From Desulfobacteraceae bacterium (GTDB lineage Bacteria > Desulfobacterota > DSM-4660 > Desulfatiglandales > Desulfatiglandaceae), in NCBI GenBank assembly GCA_013203065.1, contig JABMQV010000420.1, positions 1 through 5,441 on the forward strand: a DNA stretch of 5,441 bases. Direction: 5' to 3'. Below, piece after piece: positions 1 through 5,441 of the stretch; position 1 is the first letter of the stretch; each line of letters begins with the position of its first letter. The position numbers and the translations under genes were made by a program. Below the pieces are notes generated by a model. The model made no database searches. It saw only the letters and a list, made by a program, of their open reading frames with translations, and was not told where the DNA came from.

Positions 1-1
1 C

Positions 2-139
2 TTTTATCCCCTATTGGAAGGCCGGTACGACGTGGATGGTATGACGGTTATCGTCTGCCGCGGAACGGGAACGTGGGGACCGCGCATGCGACTCTGGCGT
101 CCTGGCGAGATACTTCACGTAACGCTCCGCAGGATGTAA
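2..139 (+). CDS. C-terminal fragment of a calcineurin-like metallophosphoesterase (5' end outside window)
   Basis: An open frame runs from the window edge to a TAA at 137-139 and encodes 45 residues. The fragment contains GRYDVDGMTVIVCRGTGTWG followed by PRMRLWRPGEI and a short beta-strand tail. The pattern of a 'GMT-(hydrophobic)-RGTGTWGPxxRL-x-x-P-x-EI' ending is what I know from the C-terminus of YaeI/YkuE-like calcineurin-type phosphoesterases. There it follows the last metal-binding GHTHGGQ motif, which would lie just upstream of this window. These proteins hydrolyse phosphoesters (some act on UDP-sugar lipids or cell-envelope substrates) using a dinuclear metal centre. No metal ligand is visible in the piece present, so activity cannot be judged. 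The gene is codirectional with the sox operon and ends 54 bases before soxB. It could be co-transcribed, but nothing suggests a shared pathway. Confidence 0.72.
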   Translation, partial: FYPLLEGRYDVDGMTVIVCRGTGTWGPRMRLWRPGEILHVTLRRM

Positions 140-143
140 AGAC

Positions 144-173
144 TTGACTCCATTTCACTCCGGCAAATCTTAT
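144..173 (+). promoter_or_regulatory. weak candidate sigma-70-type promoter upstream of soxB
   Basis: The 54-base gap between the phosphoesterase stop and soxB contains TTGACT (144-149), a good -35 match. Eighteen bases later comes TCTTAT (168-173), which matches four of six positions of TATAAT. A purine run (AGAGAGAG, 175-182) about 11 bases before the soxB ATG is the only candidate ribosome-binding site. The spacing would make the leader very short. This is pattern matching only, and read-through from the upstream gene is equally possible because no terminator hairpin is seen between the two genes. Confidence 0.22.
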
Positions 174-193
174 CAGAGAGAGCAACATATTTC

Positions 194-1438
194 ATGGTCC
201 CAAGTATCTTCAGTAGGCTTACCAGGAAAAAGAAACAGCGCGTGTTGCAAAGGCATTCGCTAAAAGGAAGTTACGATGCAGTTATCATCGGTGGTGGTTT
301 GCATGGACTTGCTGCGGCCTATTTTCTTGCAAAGGAAAGGGGCATGACTGATGTTGCGGTTATTGAGAGACGATATATAGGGTTCGGCGGATCAGGAAGG
401 AATACAGCCATTGTACGCGCGAATCAGCGGACAAAAGAAAATCTCCCTTTGTACGCCGAAGGCCTTGAACTCTGGCCCAAACTTACGGATGAACTCGACT
501 TCAATCTAATGTTTTTCAACTGCGGCAATCTCAATCTGGCCCACAGCGAAGCGGCCCTAGGCTCCATGCGCCTGCTGGTGGCTTCGGCACAATTCCATGG
601 TATCAAAAGCGAACTCTTAGACGCGAAGCAATGTAAAGAGATAGTGCCAATACTCGACATATCGGACCGTCTCACATATCCAATTATGGGCGGTATGTAC
701 CATCCGCCCGGAGGTACTGTCCGCCATGACGCGGTAGTATGGGGATTGGCGCGGGGCGTGACAAATCATGGAGTCCATATTCACCAGGGTACGGAAGTTA
801 CGGGAATTAATGTACATAAAGGAAGAATAGTTTCAGTAGAAACAGATAAAGGGGCAATTTCCACACCGCTGGTCCTGAACGCCGCAGGAGGTTATTCAAC
901 CCTCATCTCAGCAATGGTGGGCATCCAACTCCCCATACATGTCCTGACCATCCAGGCCATGGTCACCCAACCGCTGAAACCTATTCTGCATCACGTTGTC
1001 TCGTCCGGTGCCTACCATTGTTATGCAAACCAGACTCTTAAGGGGGAAATCGCAACTGGCGCGCATATGGATCCCTGGCCGAACTATACAACAGATGTAT
1101 CCGCCCATTATATTAAGCACCAGGCAGAAGCTTTAACAGAACTTATGCCCTGTCTGAAGGGTGTGAAATTCATGCGATCCTGGGCAGGGCTGGCTGATAT
1201 GACCCCTGATATGGCGCCAATAATTGACGGCAACGACCATATTCAAGGCTATTTCATGGATTGCGGGTGGGGATATTTCGGATTTAAATCAGGTGCCGTG
1301 ATCGGGAAATATATGGCCGAATTTATGGCCACGGGCCGCTACCCAGACAGGCTCGCACCATTTACTCTCAGGAGATACGAAGATCACCGACTGATGGGGG
1401 AAATCGCCAATCCTGTGAATTACGGCCCATGGAATTAG
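194..1438 (+). CDS. soxB: heterotetrameric sarcosine oxidase, beta subunit (flavin-dependent amine oxidation)
   Basis: This is the catalytic subunit, a DAO-superfamily flavoprotein that oxidises the N-methyl group of sarcosine. In the known family it carries noncovalent FAD and a covalently bound FMN. The 414-residue length is close to the usual ~405. After a basic N-terminal stretch of about 27 residues comes the dinucleotide fold YDAVIIGGGLHGLAAAYFLA, with the GxGxxG at 33-38. Next is GSGRNTAIVRANQ (66-78), the position where the family keeps a substrate-facing Arg, then GNLNLAHS (111-118) and VRHDAVVWG (176-184). His178 matches the family's FMN-attaching histidine. The C-terminal flavin motif is CGWGYFGFKS (357-366), with Lys365 kept but with Tyr-Phe where most homologues have Thr-Gly. 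The ATG at 194 gives the family's normal N-terminal length. No signal peptide is seen, so the protein is cytoplasmic. Related N-methyl amino acids such as dimethylglycine remain possible substrates. Confidence 0.92.
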   Translation: MVPSIFSRLTRKKKQRVLQRHSLKGSYDAVIIGGGLHGLAAAYFLAKERGMTDVAVIERRYIGFGGSGRNTAIVRANQRTKENLPLYAEGLELWPKLTDELDFNLMFFNCGNLNLAHSEAALGSMRLLVASAQFHGIKSELLDAKQCKEIVPILDISDRLTYPIMGGMYHPPGGTVRHDAVVWGLARGVTNHGVHIHQGTEVTGINVHKGRIVSVETDKGAISTPLVLNAAGGYSTLISAMVGIQLPIHVLTIQAMVTQPLKPILHHVVSSGAYHCYANQTLKGEIATGAHMDPWPNYTTDVSAHYIKHQAEALTELMPCLKGVKFMRSWAGLADMTPDMAPIIDGNDHIQGYFMDCGWGYFGFKSGAVIGKYMAEFMATGRYPDRLAPFTLRRYEDHRLMGEIANPVNYGPWN

Positions 1439-1473
1439 AAAAAAGGAACTAAAAATAAACGAGGTGCACAAGC

Positions 1474-1731
1474 ATGTCACTCACCATTACCTGTCCCATC
1501 TGCGGTCAACGAAACGGTTATGAGTTTCGTTTTGGTGGAGAAGAGCGCGGTCCCCGTCCTGATGAGGAAGGTCTTACCCATGAACAGTGGTGCGACTATG
1601 TACACATGCGAACAAACATAGGAGGAATTCAGCGTGAGTGGTGGTACCATCGGGACGGATGTGGATCGTGGTTTACGATCCGGCGAGATACGTTGACCAA
1701 CCTTGAAGTCGAAGGCCCGGAGGAACCATGA
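1474..1731 (+). CDS. soxD: sarcosine oxidase, delta subunit (small zinc-binding subunit)
   Basis: An 85-residue protein, slightly shorter than the 90-100 residues usual for SoxD. It begins MSLTITCPICG and shows the four zinc ligands of the family: Cys7 and Cys10 in the N-terminal CPxCG, and His59 and Cys63 in WYHRDGCGSWF. The ending (FTIRRDTLTNLEV) also matches the family's 'WFxxxRDTxTxEI' tail. In known TSOX complexes this subunit is a structural zinc protein packed against the alpha subunit and has no catalytic residues. A good Shine-Dalgarno, GAGGTG at 1461-1466, lies seven bases before the ATG. The gene follows soxB after 35 bases, which are A-rich near the soxB stop, and overlaps soxA by four bases (ATGA), indicating translational coupling. 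Length, zinc motif and gene order agree, so I am confident despite the small size. Confidence 0.93.
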   Translation: MSLTITCPICGQRNGYEFRFGGEERGPRPDEEGLTHEQWCDYVHMRTNIGGIQREWWYHRDGCGSWFTIRRDTLTNLEVEGPEEP

Positions 1732-4661
1732 CGCCACGGCTTAAAGACCTGCCGACTTTGAGAATAAACCCCGCGACGAAACTGTCCCTGACGTATAGGG
1801 GCAGGCGCTACGGGGGTATGGCTGGAGACACCATAGCTACGGCCCTGCATGCTAATGGTATCCGGATTTTTTCAAGAAGCCTTAAATATCACAGGCCCCG
1901 AGGTCTATACAGCCTTGATGGAGAAAGCAGCAATTGTCTTATGGAAGTTGACGGCGTTCCGAATGTCCGGTCGGCGGTAGCACAGCTGCAAGACGGCATG
2001 ATTGTGAAACCGCAGAATGTAGTCGGCACACCTGAACATGATTTTATGTCGTTCGTTGACAAGCTGGACCGGTTTTTGCCCGCGGGTTTTTACTACCACT
2101 ACTTTCATAGGCCGTACAAACTATGGCCGTTCTTTCAAAACCGGCTCAGGAATGCCGCCGGACTGGGCCGACTCAGTCCCTCTTTTCGCATGAAAGGTCA
2201 TTTTGATGAAATATATCCCAGCACTGACGTGTGCGTTATCGGAGCAGGACCAGCCGGAATGCATGCGGCACTGGCAGCGGGTGATCAGGGTTTCCGCGTC
2301 ATTCTTCTGGAAGCACGCCCCTGGCCCGGCGGATTCTTTGATTACCGTTCCGCGGGGTATTCCCATGACATCCCCCTCCATAAAAGGGCCCGGCAACTGG
2401 CAGATAAGATTGGAGAAAGAGAAAATATCCGCTTTTTCCCCAATACAAACATGATCGGATTTTACGCCAAAAATCTTATCACCGCTTTTCAAGTGGGCAA
2501 AGAATCAGATCCATTTGATGAACGCTACATTGAAATCAGGGCTGAAAGTGTTGTAGTTGCCACCGGCTGTATTGAGCGACCCATGATTTTTGACCACAAC
2601 GAGAGATCGGGGGTTATGCAGGTCAATTGTGCACACAGGCTGGCCAGGACATACGGCCTGCTTCCCGGCAAACGGGCTGTTTTCAGTGTCGGGGATGATC
2701 TGGGGTTGGAAGCGGCTATTGATCTTTCTGATCTGGGCCTAAACGTCCTGTGTGTAGCGGATGCCAGGTTTGATGGCCAGGCGTCCTCTCTGTTGGAAGG
2801 GCTTGAAAAAAGGAACATCCTCTTCCTAAGAGGCTGGGCAGTTTCAAAATCTCATGGAAACAAGACCCTGAAAAAGGCTACGCTATGTAACATTGACGGT
2901 ATGATGAGCAGGGATTTCACATGTGATGTCCTTGTTACATCTGCCGGATTAACCCCCGCGGCAGGCCCTCTCTTTCTTGCCAAGGCCAAGATGTCCTATG
3001 ACTATTTTACGAACTTTTTCCTTCCTGAGGCATTACCTCCAAAGGTCCACGTCGCAGGACGATTGCTGGGCCTTATGGACAGCCTTTCCATTGAGGTGTC
3101 AGGCCGTCTGGCGGGTCTTTCCGCTGCTGCCGATTGCGGTGCGCCTGTTCAAAACCATCTTAAGGATGCCCGTGAAGAAATGGAACAACTTCCCGGTCCG
3201 GCACGGGGTTCCAAACTGGTCCAGGCCCCGGGGTCCGGAAGAAAACGCTTTATCTGTTTTGATGAAGACGTGACCGTTAAGAATATCTATCAGGCCTGCG
3301 ACATGGGATTCGACAATGTTGAACTTGTAAAACGGTTTTCAACTGCAGGACTGGGCCCGGGCCAGGGCAATATCGCCGGGCATAATCTGCCGATGATCCT
3401 GGCACAATACCTTCAAAAATATGGGGACTCAAGCACAACAATCCTTCCTACAACAATCCGGCCGCCCCTGGTTCCAACCTCTCTGGCGACCTATGCCGGA
3501 AAATGCCCTGATCCGGTCAAACGAGCTCCTTTGCACGAGACCATGGAAAAAACCCCGGGTGCAGTTTTCCGGAGGGTAGGCCCGTTGAAACGGGTGCGCT
3601 ACTTTTCAGATGATTTCACATGCCGCAAAGAGATTGAAAACGTGCGAAACAATGTGGGAATAATCGATGTGAGCACCCTTGGAAAATTCCGAATTTTCGG
3701 ACCCGAGGCACTCAAGGCTTTGCAGAGGGTCTATGTTGGAGACATGAGCAATATCTCTGAAGGCAAGGTAAAATATTCCGCAATGTGCAACGAAGACGGA
3801 TGCCTTATTGACGATGGCGTGGTCATCAAAAGGGGCGACAATGACTATTATTTCACCTCTTCCACAAACCGCGCCGACTCCACAGTGGAATGGATCAGAT
3901 ATCACTCGCGACATGAACTATGGGATTTTTGTATGGTGAACCTTACAGAGGCTTTCGGCGCCGTTAACCTGGCCGGACCCTGGTCCCGGGACGTACTCGG
4001 GATGATTGCCGATAAGGATTTGTCCAATGAGTTCTTTCCTTACGCGGGGTACCGGGAATTCAAAATAAAGGGAGGTGTGCCGGTAAGGGCCATGAGGCTG
4101 GGGTTTGTGGGCGAACTTTCATATGAACTGCATGTACCGGCATCTTATATGAGAACGGTCTGGGATCTGTTGCTGGAGGAGGGTAAACCGTTCGATATCA
4201 TGCCCTTCGGACTTGAGGCACAAAATGTCCTTCGCCTGGAAAAGGGCCATGTGATCATAGGCCAGGAAACCGAGATACGAACCACATTACATGACCTGGG
4301 ACTGGAATTTTTATGGCACAGAGAAAAATCGCTCTACAAGACAGTCGGCGCTCCCGCCCTTAGTTTCACGGAACATCAGAAGGGCCGGATGAAGCTGGTA
4401 GGATTCAAGATGGAAGATCCGTCCAGACCCCCAAAAGACGGATCAGTCATCGTGGACACAAGGATCCGGGGCCATGTCTGCACAGCGCGTTACAGTTTTA
4501 CACTGGGAGAATCCATCGGACTGGCACTTGTGCATTCCGATCTGGCGGATATAGGGACACGTTTGGAGATTTTTGAGGACAATATGGGTAAAAAAAGACT
4601 TTATGCTACAGTAGTGCCGACCCCATTTTACGATCCTGAGGGGAAAAGGCTGCGGATGTGA
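1728..4661 (+). CDS. soxA: sarcosine oxidase, alpha subunit (NAD-binding and tetrahydrofolate-binding)
   Basis: A 977-residue protein, the usual length for the alpha subunit. Domains in order are: a ferredoxin-like fold (about 15-100) without a full cysteine set; a pyridine-nucleotide-disulfide type domain (about 165-470) with GAGPAG at 172-177, Glu195 ending the second strand, and ATGCIERP at 278-285; the SoxA-A3/BFD-like linker (about 505-600) with EDVTVKNI and TTIRPPLVPTSL; a glycine-cleavage T-protein domain (about 615-870) with GIIDVSTLGK, the paired Asp695-Asp696, GELSYE (795-800) and LEKGHVIIGQETE; and a T-protein C-terminal barrel (about 885-970). In the known complex NAD+ binds the first half, and the second half uses tetrahydrofolate to trap the one-carbon unit as 5,10-methylene-THF. 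The start at 1728 overlaps the soxD stop and has GGAGG at 1719-1723. The BFD-like and ferredoxin-like domains each keep just one cysteine (Cys510, Cys70) of a possible [2Fe-2S] set. Confidence 0.94.
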   Translation: MTPRLKDLPTLRINPATKLSLTYRGRRYGGMAGDTIATALHANGIRIFSRSLKYHRPRGLYSLDGESSNCLMEVDGVPNVRSAVAQLQDGMIVKPQNVVGTPEHDFMSFVDKLDRFLPAGFYYHYFHRPYKLWPFFQNRLRNAAGLGRLSPSFRMKGHFDEIYPSTDVCVIGAGPAGMHAALAAGDQGFRVILLEARPWPGGFFDYRSAGYSHDIPLHKRARQLADKIGERENIRFFPNTNMIGFYAKNLITAFQVGKESDPFDERYIEIRAESVVVATGCIERPMIFDHNERSGVMQVNCAHRLARTYGLLPGKRAVFSVGDDLGLEAAIDLSDLGLNVLCVADARFDGQASSLLEGLEKRNILFLRGWAVSKSHGNKTLKKATLCNIDGMMSRDFTCDVLVTSAGLTPAAGPLFLAKAKMSYDYFTNFFLPEALPPKVHVAGRLLGLMDSLSIEVSGRLAGLSAAADCGAPVQNHLKDAREEMEQLPGPARGSKLVQAPGSGRKRFICFDEDVTVKNIYQACDMGFDNVELVKRFSTAGLGPGQGNIAGHNLPMILAQYLQKYGDSSTTILPTTIRPPLVPTSLATYAGKCPDPVKRAPLHETMEKTPGAVFRRVGPLKRVRYFSDDFTCRKEIENVRNNVGIIDVSTLGKFRIFGPEALKALQRVYVGDMSNISEGKVKYSAMCNEDGCLIDDGVVIKRGDNDYYFTSSTNRADSTVEWIRYHSRHELWDFCMVNLTEAFGAVNLAGPWSRDVLGMIADKDLSNEFFPYAGYREFKIKGGVPVRAMRLGFVGELSYELHVPASYMRTVWDLLLEEGKPFDIMPFGLEAQNVLRLEKGHVIIGQETEIRTTLHDLGLEFLWHREKSLYKTVGAPALSFTEHQKGRMKLVGFKMEDPSRPPKDGSVIVDTRIRGHVCTARYSFTLGESIGLALVHSDLADIGTRLEIFEDNMGKKRLYATVVPTPFYDPEGKRLRM

Positions 4662-4670
4662 GGAGATAAA

Positions 4671-5291
4671 ATGGAATCATTGAAAAGATATTCTCCTGTA
4701 AAATTGCCAAACACTCCGGCCCGAACGCAGGTGAGAAACGGCTGGGAGGTGGTGCTTGAGTATGAAGACGAGGGAACAGGTCCTTTTCTGGTTGACCTGA
4801 GTCACATTGGTAAATGGGATGTCCAGGGCGAAGACCTCCCTTCGTTGCGGCCCGCCGGTCTTGCCATTCCAGAGGATTCCGAGCAGTGCCTGCTTACAGG
4901 AGATTTCCTCTTAAATCTCATAAAATGGAACTGGGCGACCATCTGGTATTTCTCCGAAGACATGCCGGATTTCGCAGACGAATATGCCTTCACTAATGTA
5001 ACAGAGGCCTATGCGCTCCTTGTGCTTGTAGGTAGAGAGGCTTTTTCCATCATGGAAAAACTCACCTCCCTGGATCTCTTTTCTCCTGATCGGAAACCAC
5101 CGTTTCTCATCATGGGACCGGTTGTTCACATCAGGAGTCAGGTCGTTGTGCTCTCCGGGGAGAAGGGCGGGTCGGCTGTCCTGGTTGCATGTCCGCGTGG
5201 ATACGGGCAATCAATGGCAGAGATAATGCTCGACGCGGGGAAGGAATACGGGCTCAAGCCGGGTGGTGAAGACCTCTTTTCCAGTTTATAA
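4671..5291 (+). CDS. soxG: sarcosine oxidase, gamma subunit-like protein (T-protein fold)
   Basis: A 206-residue protein of typical SoxG length. SoxG is a small, poorly conserved subunit related to the folate-binding fold of GcvT/YgfZ, and it completes the oxidase heterotetramer. FLVDLSHIGKWDVQGEDL (39-56) matches the 'DxSxxxKxxVxGxDA' opening strand of T-protein domains and parallels GIIDVSTLGK in SoxA. NVTEAYALLVLVGREAFSIM (109-128) matches the 'VTDxxAxLxLxGPxA' strand-helix that is most recognisable in SoxG, and the C-terminal ACPRGYGQSMAEIMLDAG (173-190) corresponds to the final helix. I see no catalytic residue of its own. AGGAG at 4661-4665 overlaps the soxA TGA and sits five bases before the ATG, so translation is probably coupled. 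Sequence similarity is low, as is normal for SoxG, and the identification leans partly on gene order. Confidence 0.83.
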   Translation: MESLKRYSPVKLPNTPARTQVRNGWEVVLEYEDEGTGPFLVDLSHIGKWDVQGEDLPSLRPAGLAIPEDSEQCLLTGDFLLNLIKWNWATIWYFSEDMPDFADEYAFTNVTEAYALLVLVGREAFSIMEKLTSLDLFSPDRKPPFLIMGPVVHIRSQVVVLSGEKGGSAVLVACPRGYGQSMAEIMLDAGKEYGLKPGGEDLFSSL

Positions 5292-5335
5292 AGGGGTCAC
5301 CCATTAAAGGACAAGTCAAGAGAAAAAACACCTCA

Positions 5336-5369
5336 CCTTAGTAAAATAATGTTATTCTTTGGGATAAGG
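5336..5369. repeat. imperfect inverted repeat downstream of soxG
   Basis: CCTTA (5336-5340) pairs exactly with TAAGG (5365-5369), and inside it AATAA (5346-5350 region) pairs with TTATT around a two-base centre. The arms between are AT-rich with a bulge on the right side. It is too AT-rich, and lacks a following T run, to be a convincing intrinsic terminator. It may instead belong to the end of a small mobile or REP-like element, or be chance pairing in AT-rich spacer. Confidence 0.3.
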
Positions 5370-5410
5370 GGACGTTGGTTCTTTGTTGATAAGTAGGTAC
5401 GAATATAGGG

Positions 5411-5428
5411 GTCAAATCTTTGATTGAC
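5411..5428. repeat. REP-like hairpin with one bulged base
   Basis: GTCAAATCTTTGATTGAC can fold as GTC, a bulged A (5414), then AATC paired with GATT and GAC, closing on a TTT loop. That is seven base pairs with one bulge. It follows directly on the GGGG at 5408-5411, sharing its last G, and GTAG tetranucleotides occur at 5393-5396 and 5435-5438. Small bulged hairpins with a nearby GTAG/GGAG are the substrate type of REP-associated Y1 transposases, so this may be one end of such an element. With one copy in view, the assignment is tentative. Confidence 0.35.
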
Positions 5429-5441
5429 TTACCTGTAGTGA

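Larger units (their letters stand above)
5292..5441. other. non-coding 3' spacer with transposase-flank-like motifs; no gene seen
   Basis: The 150 bases after soxG hold no convincing reading frame on either strand and no clear GC-rich, T-tailed terminator. The sequence is notable for three similar G-blocks, GGGGTCA at 5293-5299, GGGGACG at 5368-5374 and GGGGTCA at 5408-5414, and for two imperfect inverted repeats listed separately. Runs such as AAGGGGACGTTGGTTCTTTG (5366-5385) resemble the sequences I remember flanking REP-associated tyrosine transposase (Y1) genes in deltaproteobacteria and related phyla. The transposase itself, if present, would begin beyond the window. This is recognition from memory, without any alignment. 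Confidence 0.4.

Noticed and set aside
143..149. CTTGACT upstream of soxB matching, in inverse orientation, AGTCAAG at 5314-5320, as possible inverted ends of a mobile operon
   Set aside because: Seven matching bases over 5 kb are expected by chance, and neither copy sits in a longer repeat or beside a target duplication.
2121..2492. Long open frame (123 codons) on the - strand inside soxA
   Set aside because: It lies wholly opposite the conserved dinucleotide-binding domain of SoxA, has no recognisable motif, and its composition is what the complement of a coding region gives.
2977..3273. Open frame on the + strand in another phase inside soxA
   Set aside because: The soxA frame is continuous and conserved through this stretch, so there is no frameshift to explain. 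The alternative product is rich in Arg, Pro and Trp, as out-of-frame translations are.
3606..3914. Open frame of 102 codons on the - strand inside soxA
   Set aside because: It is antisense to the conserved T-protein domain and its translation resembles no family I know.
4911..5210. Open frame of 99 codons on the - strand inside soxG
   Set aside because: It is fully covered by the soxG frame, which shows family motifs, and has no identifiable domain or supporting context.
5336..5369. Intrinsic terminator for the sox operon
   Set aside because: Pairing exists but the inner stem is AT-rich, broken by a bulge, and not followed by a T run, so I list it only as an inverted repeat.

Overview
The window carries an apparently complete operon for a heterotetrameric sarcosine oxidase (TSOX family), in the usual order soxB-soxD-soxA-soxG, all on the + strand and all with intact reading frames. 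It is preceded by the last 45 codons of a gene that looks like a calcineurin-like metallophosphoesterase. It ends in about 150 bases of non-coding sequence with imperfect inverted repeats and GGGGTCA/GGGGACG motifs, of the kind often found beside REP-associated (Y1-type) transposases.

Layout: 2-139, 3' end of the phosphoesterase gene; 140-193, short leader with a weak candidate promoter; 194-1438, soxB (flavin amine-oxidase subunit); 1474-1731, soxD (small zinc subunit); 1728-4661, soxA (large NAD- and folate-binding subunit), overlapping soxD by ATGA; 4671-5291, soxG (T-protein-like subunit) with its Shine-Dalgarno touching the soxA stop; 5292-5441, repeat-containing spacer with no gene seen.

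Working together, SoxB would oxidise the N-methyl group of sarcosine (or a similar N-methyl amino acid) at its flavins. The imine or formaldehyde product would pass to the folate-binding half of SoxA to form 5,10-methylenetetrahydrofolate plus glycine. SoxD and SoxG complete the complex. This would be the last step of glycine betaine/creatine-type catabolism feeding one-carbon metabolism. The glyA and purU genes that often flank such operons are not in the window.

The organism is a bacterium of roughly 50% GC. The divergence of the proteins from alpha- and gammaproteobacterial and actinobacterial homologues, together with the transposase-flank-like sequence, fits a deltaproteobacterial lineage (Desulfobacterota-like). 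That is a weak inference made from memory.

I see no wholly new system. The most interesting points are two degenerate [2Fe-2S] sites in SoxA, each keeping a single cysteine of the expected four, an altered flavin-proximal motif in SoxB, and the open question of what electron acceptor the complex uses if the host is an anaerobe.
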